Source of the DNA: Clarkia xantiana subsp. parviflora
Lineage: Eukaryota; Streptophyta; Magnoliopsida; Myrtales; Onagraceae
NCBI GenBank assembly: GCA_036873135.1
Contig: JAPTYO010000007.1
Location: 24,348,763 to 24,412,762 of the forward strand
DNA: 64,000 nt
Direction of reading: 5' to 3'
Position numbers and translations under genes: made by a program. Under the pieces are notes generated by a model. That model ran no database searches and was not told the origin of the DNA. It saw only the letters and a program-made list of their open reading frames with translations. Positions 35,099 through 46,507 of this stretch are shown one piece after another (the first letter of the stretch is position 1; every line of letters begins with the position of its first letter).

Positions 35099-36245
35099 CC
35101 AGAATGAGGGGGGGGGGGGTGTGCATGTTAATATGTTGTCGACCAACACATCAATATTTAGTCTTCGATCCGGTCCCTGCTTCAGAATAGTTTATACGAG
35201 GTTTGTCGTATGACCGGCAGAAACAACGGACACCATGCTACTCATCGGTTAAGAGTGTTGTAGCGTCTGCGGAACGTTGATTCCTTAACCTGTAATCAAC
35301 CTGCATATATCTATGTGCCGCGATGTATCATTGGTCAACTGTTATTCTCCAATTGCTTAGTTTCCACATAGGAACACTTCTATAAGGAATCCGTATAAGT
35401 ATTCACAACCTTCAACTAATATCCGGTTGGTGGCCACCTAGTGAATACAAGAGTCGAAGAATTACAGGTGAACTTGACCATCCCCATAGCTCATACCCTT
35501 AGTCAAAAACTCAACCGGTTTCTAAAACGTGGTCACTGGGCCGTTTTGTTTAGCACTACGTTCGTACGCCTGGAAGGGACCATTGAGCTTGACCTTAGAT
35601 ATGAGTTCTGAGTCCGTGAGGATACTTCGGGTGCACTTTCATAAAGAGCCCGGCATCAGTCACACGCTCAAGTATGAAGTGCGCATCGATAGCATAACCT
35701 GAGCGTGAACCCGTGGTCGAAAATGGCACGCACAGTATGAAGTGCACATCGATAGCATAACCTGAATAATCAGGAGTGGAAAATGTCATACGCTATCGCA
35801 GATTCTCATCTGGCCGAGAATGTGGTTTCCGATGAACTGAGTTTATCATGGCGGTATGCAAAATAAGATTATGTCGTGTTACCACGGAACAAAATGATCG
35901 TTTTTCTTAACTAGGTTTTTTGAAAACACCGTGGTTCTTCGCCGGTTTTGACATGGTGGAGGTACCTCCGTCAAGACGACCGAGCCCGTGTGACAAGGCT
36001 GGGCCCACATTCGACATATTTTATTAGGAGGTTTTACACTTCAACGACTAGTTTATAGACCGTAAATTCCAATGTAATTCAAACATTATGACGTCGTAAG
36101 ATCATAAACTCAAATTGCAATCCATCCATTCAAATTGGAAAATTCGAAAGTAAAAAATGTTGTTTGACACAATGCAATCCTCCTAAACCCTACGCAGTCC
36201 AAGCATTTAGACATGTTTATCGAAAACTTCCCTGCGTAGTGGTTT
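35099..36245 (-). other. Conserved untranslated tail of Copia-3
   Basis: No open frame of note. On the minus strand it is similar to 41990-43041 of Copia-4 and 33225-34288 of Copia-2, so a tail of about 1 kb between RNase H and the polypurine tract is a family trait. Confidence 0.75.
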
Positions 36246-36249
36246 AGTC

Positions 36250-37125
36250 AATGGGTTTGAAACCATATTCTCAAAGGATAAATATTTTATGTGATCAGTT
36301 TGTCTTCAACCATACTCTTCGCATAATTATATTTAGCATCAATGTGTTTCGTCCTACTATGGTACTTCATATTCTTAACTGCCGTTATCGCTGCTTGACT
36401 GTCAGAGTAAATCCTCACAAGCTTACTCCCGTCCTCGACGTCAAGCAGGGCATTTAAGAGAGGCAGCTTCATGTGCATTCTTAGAGAGGGCCACGAATTC
36501 AGAATTCAATTGTGTAAAGCACGACACATGATTGCTTCTTGCTCATCCATGAAATGGCAGCATTAGCAAGGAGAAATAATCCTCCTGAGGCGGACTTACG
36601 ATCATCCGGATCGCCACCATGGTCGGCGTCAATGAACCCAGACAATTCTAACTTCTTACCCCCCATAGCATAGTCTGTAGTCGACAGTACCTTTTAGGTA
36701 TCGAATAATTCGTTTAACGACTCGTTAATGTTGATATCCAGTGTCTGATTGGAAACACGTTACTAAGCCCATAGCGTAACAGATATCAGGACGAGTGCAT
36801 TGCATGGCGTACATCAGACTACCAACCATACTGAGGTACTCTGCACTCTTCATCTGTTCACGCTCCGCCTGGTCTTTGGGCCCTCACGCTTAGACAGTGC
36901 GCACCCAAACACTACCGGCGTATCTATAGGTTTGGCATCTTGGAGATTAAACCTTCTCAACAATTTGTTGATATATGCTTGTTAGGAAAGACACAATTTC
37001 CGAGCAGCCCGATCCTTAGCAATCTTAATGCCTAGGATGTACGTGGCTTCTCTCATGTCTTTCATCTCAAACACATATGCCAGCCATGATTTTTATTCAT
37101 TCATGTAACTCACATCATTCGTGTT
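36250..37125 (-). pseudogene. Copia-3 RT end and RNase H relic
   Basis: Minus-strand translation with frame breaks shows VFEMKDM and ATYILGIKIAKDRA (RT thumb) near 37070-37000, then RNase H phrases around SGFIDADHGGD-like text near 36620. The C-terminal box IYSDSQAAITAVKN and SRTKHIDAKYNYAKSMVED lies at 36287-36478. Several stops and frame changes make it non-functional. The sequence ends abruptly at about 37125 inside the RT region. Confidence 0.82.
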
Positions 37126-37920
37126 TCGTCCAGACCCGCGCGAGAATACGGGTTGACGAATTCGGGTGTTCCGGGTTGTGCAAAAACTCTTCAAGTCCTC
37201 GTCCTTGATTCCACGCGTCCTTTCCGACCTGCACACGGGGAATTAACTAGCACGAAGAGGGGGTGGTGCTAGTGAAACCTCTATGATGCCAAAATAAGAA
37301 TCTAGAGAGATAAAGCTAGAGAGAAGTCAGAGCTTTTCTAAGCCAATCTCCTAAACAAGTTAAATGAAATGGACCGCCAAGATTCCAATTTATAGGAGCT
37401 CTTGAACCGAAGCCTGGTTTAGTACGGTTCGACCCTGGTTTAGTAGGAAAACGTGAAACGGAGTCGTGTTTATTCCAGGCTGGCTATCGGAAAAACTCGG
37501 ACTTAGTGTAAAAATACGTCGGTAATGGTACGCGGGTTGTGGACGGCAATCCGGACTGCCCGGATTGTATTTGACAATCCGGACCCCTCGGGATTGTCAA
37601 GGACAATCCGGGTTGTCTTATGACAATCCGGACGAGTCCCGTCCGAACACGCGTATTGCCCGTTCGGACCGTTTTGACTCGCGGGTATAACATTTTGATC
37701 CTTTTTCGTGGGTTTGACGTGTTTGCGAGGTCCGAAATATAAATACGAACCCGAATTGGGCATGTATCCATCACTTGCCCCTGAGTCAAGTAATGGCTTG
37801 ACCCTTGTTTGACTCTATTTTAAGATATGATACATGTCCAATTTGGGCCCGATACTGACCTCAGGCGTTGATTTATTGATAGTCGGGCACGCGGGCCTTG
37901 ATATTGTCTATCTTTAAATA
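37126..37920. repeat. Dispersed repeat of unknown class (R37)
   Basis: Bases 37395-37770 are similar to 51405-51770 in the same orientation. Shared phrases include CCTGGTTTAGTAGGAAAACG, AATCCGGACGAGTC and CGAACCCGAAT(T/C)GGGC. On the minus strand, a TATA-like CCTATAAATTGG (near 37395) precedes a region of CTCTCTAG motifs, which looks like an LTR promoter. No LTR ends, primer site or target duplication were found, so the class is open. It also contains short repeats of GACAATCCGGA in both orientations (37550-37640). Confidence 0.6.
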
Positions 37921-37922
37921 TT

Positions 37923-38306
37923 TTGGCGAGTATTTGTCTGCTGAAAGGGTGGGATGCGCTGTTCCTGAAATATGAAAACTGCATGGCAGCGATCATGCAC
38001 CCACTTATACCCATTATGGAAGAAAGCTTAAACAGCTACAACAAAAGTGTACTTGAAAAAGTATACGATTTCCTTGGCATGCTAAAACCACTGGAGGAAG
38101 AAGATCAGGTGGGTGAATGGGATAAAACTCAAGCCATCATCGGGATCCTCCCAAAGTCTTGGAGAGAAGCCAAGGTTTTATTGACCGCCAGTGGTTCTAT
38201 GTTGGATCTTGCATCGGTGCTAAAGTTCATCGAGATTGAACAAGCTCGACTGAAAACAATACCGGTACCAGCTGGGCAAGGAAAGAGAAAGAGGATGAAC
38301 AAATGA
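37923..38306 (+). pseudogene. Copia-4 gag fragment
   Basis: A C-terminal part of gag: KYENCMAAIMHPLI, a helix region with SVLEKVYDFLGMLKPL, and ILPKSWREAKVLL, the counterpart of SLPDSWNHIKM in Copia-1. It ends in a basic stretch (GKRKRMNK). The zinc knuckle expected after it is missing. The first half of gag is lost. Confidence 0.8.
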
Positions 38307-38333
38307 AGGAAACAACAGGCAGTCGACGGTAAA

Positions 38334-40371
38334 ATGTTGACAAAGCCTAAACCAGGCAATCTTCGATTGAAATCAGAGATAGTCCGTGGGAACTCTAGTC
38401 CACGTCGAATAGGCAAAGGTACAGGGTCCAGCAAAACGCATTCTGAAAAGTTATGCGAAGTTGGTTGTGTAATGGAAACTCTAGTTTCCTCAACTGTCAT
38501 GTTAAATGAATCAAATCCTTCCTGGATTCTTGACTCAGGTGCGACGGACCACATAAGCAACGACGGACCACATAACCAACGACAAAGAACTATTTGCCAA
38601 GTTTAGACGATTGCCAAAGGATTCTAAGAGGATATACATTGGCGAAAACTCACAAGTTGAAGTCATTGGAGTAGGGAACTGCAAATTGTCTATGAACAAT
38701 GGCAGGATCATGCTACTTGAGAATGTCCTTTTTGCTCCTAGAATCCGTAGAAATGTTGTTTTTGTTTCCGCTCTTATGAATAATAATTACATTTTATCAT
38801 TTGAGAAGAACTTTGTTCGTATCAATAAAGGCGATGTCTTCTTTGGGCATGCCTATTCCTCTTATGGTCTCTTTATCATGGATTTGAATGGAAGTGTCGA
38901 TTCAAATAGAATGTATGCATTATCCTCCAGGGAAGCAGAGACTGACGCAGCCAGATGGCATGCGAGGTTAGGACATATAAGCTATGATAGGGTCCATTCA
39001 TTGGCTCGAAGAAAGCTTTTGCCTGGTACCAGCAATGTGATTAAACACACTTGCCATGATTGTCTGGCTAGAAAGTCCACCCGCAAACCATTTGGAGAAG
39101 CTCAACGAGCCGAGTATCCATTGCAGTTGATTCACTCCGACGTTTGTGGGAAACGATACTTTGTAACTTTCATTGACGACTACACCCGTTATGGGTTTAC
39201 TCATTTGATTGCTCGTAAATCCGAGGCAATAGATTGCTTTAGAAACTTTCTAAACCTCGTAGAGAATCAACATGAGCGAAAGGTGAAAACCTTACGCACT
39301 GATAGATGTGGAGAATATCTCTCTAATGAGTTTGAAAAGTTGTGCAAAGAAAGAGGGATAGCCCGTCAAACGACAATCCCCAACACTCCACAGCAGAATG
39401 GTGTGGTTGAACGTCGTAGTCGAACACTCCTTGACATGGTTAGAACCATGATGTCGCAGGCTCAATTACCTATCTCCTATTGGAGTGATGCGTTGTTAAC
39501 TGCCACTCATGTAATAAACCTTGTCCCAACCAAAGTGGTAGACACAACGCCATATGAGTTGTGGTATGGAAGAGAATTAGATCTCACCAGATTGCGACCT
39601 TGGGGTTGTGCTGCCTATATACATACAACTGACAACCGTTTTGGCAAGTTAGGAACCAGAGGAATAAAGAGTATCTTTATAAGGTACTCAGAGAACTCTA
39701 AAGGTTACGTATTTGTGTCAGCTCAAGAAAATGGTGGCGTGGTCGAACATGAATCCGGAGACGTAACTTTCCTTGAGGACGAATTCCCAACGCTTCGCGA
39801 AATAAAAACAGATGAGATATTGACTGAACTAGAGCAGGATAGCATTGATGATCAGGTCCCACTTACTTCGAGTGGGAGATTTGAACCGGCAATGCAAGTT
39901 AATGACATGGTTACTGATAATGGAAACATATTCATTATAAACCTAGTGGGAGGATTAAACCCTACCACACAAATCACTGTTGCCGCAGAGACGAATCAAG
40001 TTGAACTTGATAATCATGTAGTCGGACCGACACCACAACCACCAATACTACCCATTGTTCCTAGTGGGAGTACTCCGACCAACTTGGTTCCAGGTGCTAG
40101 TGATCAAGGAATTCATCTCGGGGATAGGATCCCGAGACCAATAGGTCGTCCGAGAAAGGTTGTAGGTCAAGGTTCTAACACTGCTCTTGTTCCCAGTGGG
40201 AGTGATGCTCCGAATGGAAGCATTGTCCCGAGTGGGAGTAGCGTTCAAAATCAAGATGGGGGGAACGAGCCTAGACGTAGTCAAAGGCATCGAACTTCTC
40301 CAAGGAAGTATCCCATCGAGAGAGGAGAAATCTTCACTCTAACATCTGTTGACGAACCAGTAACGGTTTAA
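38334..40371 (+). pseudogene. Copia-4 protease and integrase
   Basis: The protease box WILDSGATDHIS lies at about 38523-38558. A 19-bp tandem duplication (38551-38588, unit GACGGACCACATAAGCAAC) shifts the frame just after it. From 38611 a frame of 586 codons stays open. It holds the GAG-pre-integrase zinc region (ARWHARLGHISYDRV, then CHDCLARK), the DDE core (SDVCGKRYFVTFIDDY, LRTDRCGEYLSNEF with R-G changed to C-G, PQQNGVVERRSRTLLD) and a proline- and serine-rich linker with repeats of VPSGS. It ends at a TAA at 40369-40371. Apart from the duplication the region is well kept, which suggests a fairly recent insertion. Confidence 0.9.
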
Positions 40372-40374
40372 CAA

Positions 40375-41437
40375 GTGTTGGAAGGACCTCAAGTAAAGGA
40401 ATAGAGGAATGCAATAGAGGAAGAGATCTCATCAGTGAAAGCCAATTCAATATGGTCTTTGGTTGATTTACCTGCTAACCGCAGAGCCATAGGAGCAAAG
40501 TGTGTTCTCAAACTGAAACTCACTGCTGATGGAAAGGTCGAGCGATACAAAGCCCGACTTGTTGCGAAAGGATATACCCAACTTCACGGAGTGGAATTTG
40601 ACGAAACATACTCACCCACGGTGCGTTACACCACAGTACGGGCCATTCTGGCCTTGGTTGCAAGTCTCGATCTCGAGCTACACCAAATGGATGTTAAGAC
40701 CGCATTCCTCCACGGAAACGTGGAGGAAGAGATCTACATGGAACAACCAGAGGGTTTCATTATTCTGGCAACGAACGTAAAGTTTGTAAAATCCAAAGGT
40801 CCATTTACGGTCTTAAACAATCGTCTCGGCAATGGTACCACAGATTCCACGAGGAAATCGTAGGAAACGGATTTTTGAATCTTCACGAGGATCCGTGCGT
40901 GCATTAAAAACCTCTGGGTCTAAGTATGTCATCTTAACTTTATACGTGGACGACATACTCATTTCCGCAAACGACATGAGTTTTATGAACAAGTCAAAGT
41001 CTTGGTTGGCATCTGTATTTGAGATGAAAGACATGGGAGAGGCCACGTACATCTTAGGCATTAAAATTGCTAGAGATCGGGCTACCTGGAAATTGTGTCT
41101 GTCTCAAGAAGCTTATATCAACAAACTGTTGAAAAGATTTAGATTACAGGATGCCAAACCCGTGGATACGCCGGTGGTGTTTGGGTGCGCACTGTCAAAA
41201 CGTGACGGCCCCAAGAACCTGGCAGAGGGTGAACAGATTAAGGGTGCAGAGTATTTAAGCATGGTCGGTAGTTTGATGTACGCCATGCAATGCACCCGTC
41301 CGGATATCTGTTACGCTGTGGGCCTAGTAGCACGTTTCCAATCAGATCCAGGCTATCAACATTTAAAGGTTGTAAAACGAATAATTCGTTATCTGAAAGG
41401 TACTGCCGACTACGCGTTGTGTTATGAGGGTAAATAG
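40375..41437 (+). pseudogene. Copia-4 reverse transcriptase
   Basis: After two stops the RT frame resumes with NSIWSLVDLPANRRAIGAKC, then YKARLVAKGYTQ, VDFDETYSP-type text (VEFDETYSPTVRY) and QMDVKTAFLHGNVEEEIYM. A frame break near 40830 is followed by TLYVDDILISAND (the YVDD active site) and FEMKDMGEATYILGIKI. Normally RT copies the RNA genome into DNA inside the particle; this copy is broken by the frame shift and stops. Confidence 0.9.
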
Positions 41438-41910
41438 TTAGAATTGACCGGTTACAGTGACGCCGACCATGGTGGCGATCTGGATGATCGTAAGTCAACT
41501 ACAGGGGGAGTGTTCCGCCTTGCTAATACTGCCATTTCATGGACGAGCAAGAAGCAAACATGTGTCGCGCTGTCCACAATGGAATCAGAATTCGTAGCTC
41601 TCTCTAAGAATGCACAAGAAGCGGTCTGGCTCAAAAGGCTTCTAACTGCACTGCTTGGTGGTGATGTTGAGAATAAACCTGTGAATGTCTTCTCTGACAG
41701 TCAAGCAGCCATATCGGCAGTTAAGAATCCGAAGTACCATAGTAGGACCAAACACATTGATGTGAAATATTTCTATGTTAAATCTATGGTTGAAGACAAT
41801 ACAATCACTATGGAATACTTGTCTACTGATAATATGATAGCAGACCCATAAACTAAACCACTACGTAGGAACATATTCGAAAAGCATGTAAAGCTGCTTG
41901 GATTGCGTAG
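41438..41910 (+). pseudogene. Copia-4 RNase H
   Basis: One stop (TAG near 41436) separates it from RT. It contains GYSDADHGGDLDDRKST (D), ALSTMESEFVALSKNAQEAVW (E), NVFSDSQAAISAVKN (D) and HIDVKYFYVKSMVED. It ends with STDNMIADP, then a stop where the family normally reads 'ADPLTKPL'. Confidence 0.9.
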
Positions 41911-41989
41911 GGTTTAGAAATGGAATGTATCTGTGATAGCATTTTGATATTAGAAAGTTACATTTTGTAAGTGAAACAATTGCAACTGA

Positions 41990-43041
41990 TTTTATGATCA
42001 ATCGACGTCATAATGTTTTGATTACATCGGATTTACGGTCTATAAACTAAGTCGGACGATGACGCAATCCTCTGCCAAACTATGTCGAATGTGGGCCTTA
42101 CCTAGTCACACAGGTACGGTAGTCTTGCGGTGGAAGGAGGCCTCTACCAAGCAAGACTGGCTAAGAGTCAGGGGGATAAACCTGATTAAGCAAGACGATT
42201 ATCTAGTTTCGAAGTAACTCGACATGATCTTCATTTTGCATATCGCCGTGATGAACTTCGTTCGTCATTTAACCACATTATGGGCCAGATGAGAATCTAT
42301 GATAGCATGATTGACATATCCATTTCCTGTCAACCCAAAAGGTTCAGGTATGATATCAACGCGTGCTTCATACTGCGCGTGCCACATTCGACCACGGGGT
42401 CACAGCTCGGTTGTGCTAGGAAGGAATCCTCGTGATTCTGGCGGGCACAAACTTCTTCACCTCGAGCGTGTGATTGATCCCAGGAGCCTTATGAAGAGGC
42501 ACCTAAAGTATCCTCACGGACTCATAACTCATATCTAAGGTTAGGCTCAATGCTCGCTTCCCGACGTGTGCTGAACAAAAATGCCCAGTGACCACGTCTT
42601 TGGAAACTGGTTGGGTCTGACTAAGGATATGAGCGATGGGGATGGTCAAGTTCGCCTATAATTCACCGACTCTTGTATTCAGTAGGTGGCCACCAACCGG
42701 ATATTAGTTGAAGGTTGTGAATACTTGTACGGATGCCTTGGAGAAGTGTTCCTATGTGGAAACTAGGCAAAAGGAGAATTAACAGTTGACCTAGGATACA
42801 GCGTGGTACAATATAAATGTTGTTTATAACAGGCTGATTGGAGAAAAGGGAATCAATATTCCGCGAGCGCTACAATACTCATAACAGATGAGTAGCACGA
42901 TGCCCGTCGTATCCACCGGTCGCACGGCAAACCTCGTATGAACTATTCGGAAGCAAGGAGCAGATCGAAGGAGTGAAATGTTGATGCGGATTTGGACAAC
43001 AATACATTAACAGGCACCCTCCCATTTCGGCGAGTGGGAGC
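41990..43041 (+). other. Conserved untranslated tail of Copia-4
   Basis: The reference copy of the 1-kb tail shared with Copia-2 and Copia-3. It ends at the polypurine tract CGAGTGGGAGC. Confidence 0.8.
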
Positions 43042-43632
43042 TGTAAGCATATGGTGACGGGCGCCATAATTGGTAGCCCATAATATGTATAGTTTACCTA
43101 ATGAACTTGGGTAAATGTCACATTAGGGTAATTGGGCTAGACCCAAATCCCAATTGACATGGGAGGCCCAAAATTGGGCCTCTCCAAATACATAGGCCGG
43201 CCGGAATATGTAAGGAGGGTAAAGTGTCCACTTTACTCCTATAAATAAGAGGTGTTAGGGAATTTTTAGGGTTAATCACAATTCCCTCATTAGAGTGTTT
43301 TAGAGAGAAAAACCCTCCCCCACAACACCCTAGTTCAGCCGAACCATATCCCTCACCAAAGGTGTGCCAAATTGCCTTCGAGCAAACTCTCCAGAGATCT
43401 GTCCCTTTGCCAAGAATCGATCAGAGGCTTTGCTGTGGAGCTTGCACCACGTAGGGCTTCTCTAACAAGAACCTCTACGGGTCCCGACTGGAGGATCGAG
43501 AACTCCCTCCTGAGAAGATCTTGGGTCTACGGATCACCTTAAAGGTATGTACGAAACTTCCGCTGCGTAATTCCAATTACTAGCATATTCCTTGTTTAAG
43601 TATCTGTAGTAATTACTCCCCGTAATCTAACA
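43042..43632 (+). repeat. 3' LTR of Copia-4
   Basis: 591 bp, TGTAAGCAT...CTAACA, of the same subfamily as the Copia-2 LTRs. It is followed directly by TATATAATCAATC, backbone sequence also seen at 46570 and 55590. Confidence 0.9.
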
Positions 43633-43787
43633 TATATAATCAATCAACACTTTATTTTATAATTTTGCCTCTCTTCAATTTTTATAACAAAAAGTAGAAA
43701 TATTTATTTTATTTTATTTAAGTAGACTGTGTAACGAGGACATTACATTGAAACGTGGCAGCATATGATCATCTTCATATTCATATA

Positions 43788-45021
43788 TTAATTACCCACA
43801 TCACCGCAAAAACACGAGGTTATCTGACATTTGACTTTGCTGCTTTTAAGAGGGCATATTTTCTTACACGTGTCATCGTCAAAACAAATTGGTTCCCCGC
43901 GGCCGTGTCTTTCGTTGTCGAGTTTACCGCCGCTGAAAACAACTTTTTCAGAGCATTTTATGAACTTGATGCCGTTAACACAGTAGCACTTGCCTATCAC
44001 GCAAGCTGGCTGCTCACAATCGTGGCAATCTTTCTCGCAGTCAGCACTACTTCTGCATTTAGCTTCAACTCGAATCGCCACATCTATATATATATATATA
44101 TATATTAAGAGTTAATTACCAAATTGACACATCAACTTTCGTGCAATTTGATAGCCAGATTTTTAATCAAATTGTTATTCGATTTTTTTTTATTAAGGTG
44201 AAGTTTATTAGCTCCGTCAATTATAAAGGGGATATATTTTCTAAACTTACTAAAAACACCATAAAATTCTACTATAATTCTAAAATAATATTATTGTTTA
44301 TATAAAAGAAAACAAAAATCTTGAATAAAATTTTAAAAATGATACATATATTATATAAAAAAAAACATACACATTAAATATATAACCCCAAAGTACAAAA
44401 GTTAAAGTTAAATATATATTTTTTTTTTGTAATTATGTTTTAAATAATTTTAAACATATTTTAATAAATGTATTTATGGTACTTTTATATTACATTTTTT
44501 ATATTTATTTCTTAACATGTATTATTTGAATATTTAATTTTATATAAAACATCATGTTATTATGTTATTATATCATTATAGTAAAACTTTAGGGGTGCAT
44601 GTTTGAACAATTATTAAGTAATATACGTCCAAATTTAATGAAAAGATTGTCGAAGTTAACTTTTTACACAGTATAACGAGTTCAGCTTTCCATTTAGTAA
44701 AAAAAAATTACAATTATTAAATTACACATTCACAGAAAGTCCAATTAACAGTTTTGTAACTAACCCATATATATCAAAGTTATATTTACAATTATTAAAT
44801 TACACATTCACAGAAAGTCCAATTAACAGTTTTGTAACTAACCCATATATATCAACGTTATATTTATGCCTCATTCATTCTATGCATTATACATAAAATA
44901 CATGGTATATATAGTGCAAGCATTGATATAATGTGAAGAAATAGTAGAAAGACGACTGACATGATAAGGAAGACACCAATACGAGTAAGATGAACATCCT
45001 GAGAGAAGGGCTAGTTGCCAT
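43788..45021 (-). CDS. Two-module defensin-like secreted peptide, gene C (intact)
   Basis: The gene has two exons on the minus strand: 45021-44961 (ATG at 45019-45021) and 44083-43788. The intron has donor GTCAGT and an acceptor ending TATAG. The phase-1 junction gives 118 residues. Residues 1-20 (MATSPSLRMFILLVLVSSLS) are a signal peptide, so the product should enter the secretory pathway. The mature part holds two cysteine modules. Module 1 has C-x5-C-x3-C-x2-C-x4-C-x4-C-x-C (CRSSADCEKDC … CYC). Module 2 is C-x5-C-x3-C-x8-C-x4-C-x-C (CFDDDTCKKIC … CFC). A charged linker of about 30 residues joins them. Spacing and exon plan fit plant DEFL peptides, which act in defence or cell signalling; the actual role is unknown. 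It is the only copy here with both modules unbroken. Confidence 0.88.
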
Positions 45022-45068
45022 GTCTCTTGAGTTTGGTGGTAGTGCTCTTTCGAATTCAAGACAGTTCA

Positions 45069-45076
45069 TATATATA
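45069..45076 (-). promoter_or_regulatory. TATA box of DEFL gene C
   Basis: CACTATATATATG on the minus strand, about 50 bp before the ATG. The same block, with the downstream phrase GAATTCGA(C/A)A(A/G)AGCAC, precedes genes B and (more diverged) D. Copy C lacks about 38 bp of the untranslated leader present in D. Confidence 0.75.
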
Positions 45077-45183
45077 GTGGAAGGAGAACAATACTTCGAC
45101 AAATAATGGGAGTTTCTTACGTAACTTTTTTTTTTTGGGAGAAGAAAAATTTTCTTACGTAATTTGGTTATTGTCGGTGACAG

Positions 45184-45475
45184 TTTAGTGGTTAAGAGCA
45201 ATTAGATATGTATGATTTGGTTTCGAAGTTTCATGTTCGAAATATCTTGATGAATCACATCGTGGTTATCTGATTAAATATCAGGTCCCACTCAGTCTAT
45301 ATACCGCGCTGGGTAAATGAGGAGGCGAGTAGAACTGAGCTTAACGAGTTGGCATCTTTACTATAATTAGTTGTCGGTGATCAGTCTACGTTGACAATGA
45401 CAAGGCATTCGCTGATTGTTCACTAAGTCTGGTGGGAGAAAAAAAACTTCAGACCGAGAGTATGAGATACCGAAC
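45184..45475 (+). repeat. SINE-like sequence in the promoter-distal flank of gene C
   Basis: AGTGGTTAAGAGCA resembles an RNA polymerase III box A, and GTTCGAAA about 45 bp later a box B. A relative lies at 62112-62390 beside gene D, and a split one at 50940-50960 plus 51775-51950 beside gene B, always at the same distance from exon 1. It therefore spread by gene duplication after one insertion. The tail is not a clear poly-A or T run, so the SINE call is tentative. Confidence 0.5.
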
Positions 45476-45737
45476 ATTACGAAGCGAGATGAGTTTACAA
45501 TCAACACTACTGAACTATTCATTTCCTTGAGAAAAAAAAAATCGATATGTGTAGTATGTTTAGGGTTAAGATTGCAATTAATGACTTTGTAAAAAAAAAA
45601 AAAAGGATATATTACTATAGGAAATATCATTTTTGCATGCATGTGATTAGCACATGCACGTTAATGATGTGGCGAGATCAAAACTTGTATTCCTTTCCAA
45701 CGTCTAGAGATATATGGCATATAGGAGCCGTCTAAAA

Positions 45738-46507
45738 ATCAAGTTTCTCACGATCCCGATCCGGATCTTAGAATTTTACGATCTTGTTAAAGTAAAATGA
45801 TACCGATCATTTGTAGGATCTTAATTTTATAGGATCTAAGAGGAACATGATCCTGATATTAGGAAGTAAAACGATCTTATGATTCTACGATTCAAGTTAA
45901 CATAAAATCATCATTCGTAAGGATGAAGTCAATAATCAATTTCGGATTAAAAAAACTAGTCTCTATTATATATCTATAAATTTAGGGTGACAAAATTGAA
46001 TTTTCTCAACTTTAAAAATAATTTTAAGTCTAGTTTAAAATTTCATAGGGGCAAGTTGTTCATCATTTCAAATAGTTTTTTTCTCTATTTATATCATTTG
46101 TTAGAATAGATAAACATACCGAATTATAGTAATATATAATTAATCATAATCATTTGTCTAGTTATGTGTATATGATTTAACGTATTCTTATATTTGATAA
46201 AACTATTTAATATTTTTTTATCGAAAATGATTTTGATAAATTAGTACATGTATTAAAGGATTCTTTTGTGAATGTTATTTATTTACTTAATAAATAGTAA
46301 ATTTATATATATTTATCTATATAATATAACATATTATAGCAAATTATTCATATGTCAAATGTTAATTTATATCTCATGTAGGATCTTATAATCCACGATC
46401 CGATTCTACGAACGATCCAATCCTATCATAAAACGATCCTAGTTAGAATCTCGATTCTAACAATTTCTCGATTCTAAGTAAACTTATTTTGTGTATATAT
46501 GTCGCAT
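45738..46507. repeat. Insertion specific to the gene C flank (ACGATCC-rich)
   Basis: Relative to the gene B flank (52692-52770), about 750 bp are extra here. Both ends are rich in degenerate GATCCTACGAT and AGAATCTCGATTC motifs, like the subterminal parts of a small DNA transposon. No clean inverted ends or target duplication were fixed. No gene was found. Confidence 0.5.

Larger units (their letters stand above)
22899..37125 (-). mobile_element. Copia-3 LTR retrotransposon, minus strand, 5' half missing
   Basis: Reading right to left, the order is RT/RNase H relics (37125-36250), a long untranslated tail (36240-35106), the polypurine tract (CGAGTGGGAGT on the minus strand, 35088-35098) and the 3' LTR. 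The LTR runs from 35087 down to 34895 and continues from 23273 down to 22899; the gap is Copia-2 with its target duplication. It entered Copia-1 at GTTGG|22899. Its gag, protease, integrase and 5' LTR are not present to the right of 37125, where an unrelated repeat begins. Confidence 0.87.
37921..43632 (+). mobile_element. Copia-4 LTR retrotransposon, 5' truncated
   Basis: The order from left to right is gag fragment, protease, integrase, RT, RNase H, a 1-kb untranslated tail, polypurine tract CGAGTGGGAG and 3' LTR (43042-43632). The 5' LTR, primer site and start of gag are absent; an unrelated repeat abuts at 37921. The right neighbour is the 3' flank of DEFL gene C. It is the most complete pol of this Copia family in the window and serves as the key to the other copies. 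Confidence 0.9.

Noticed and set aside
43600..43650. Target duplication for Copia-4
   Set aside because: The 5' LTR is missing, so no partner for the TATAT next to the 3' LTR can be compared.
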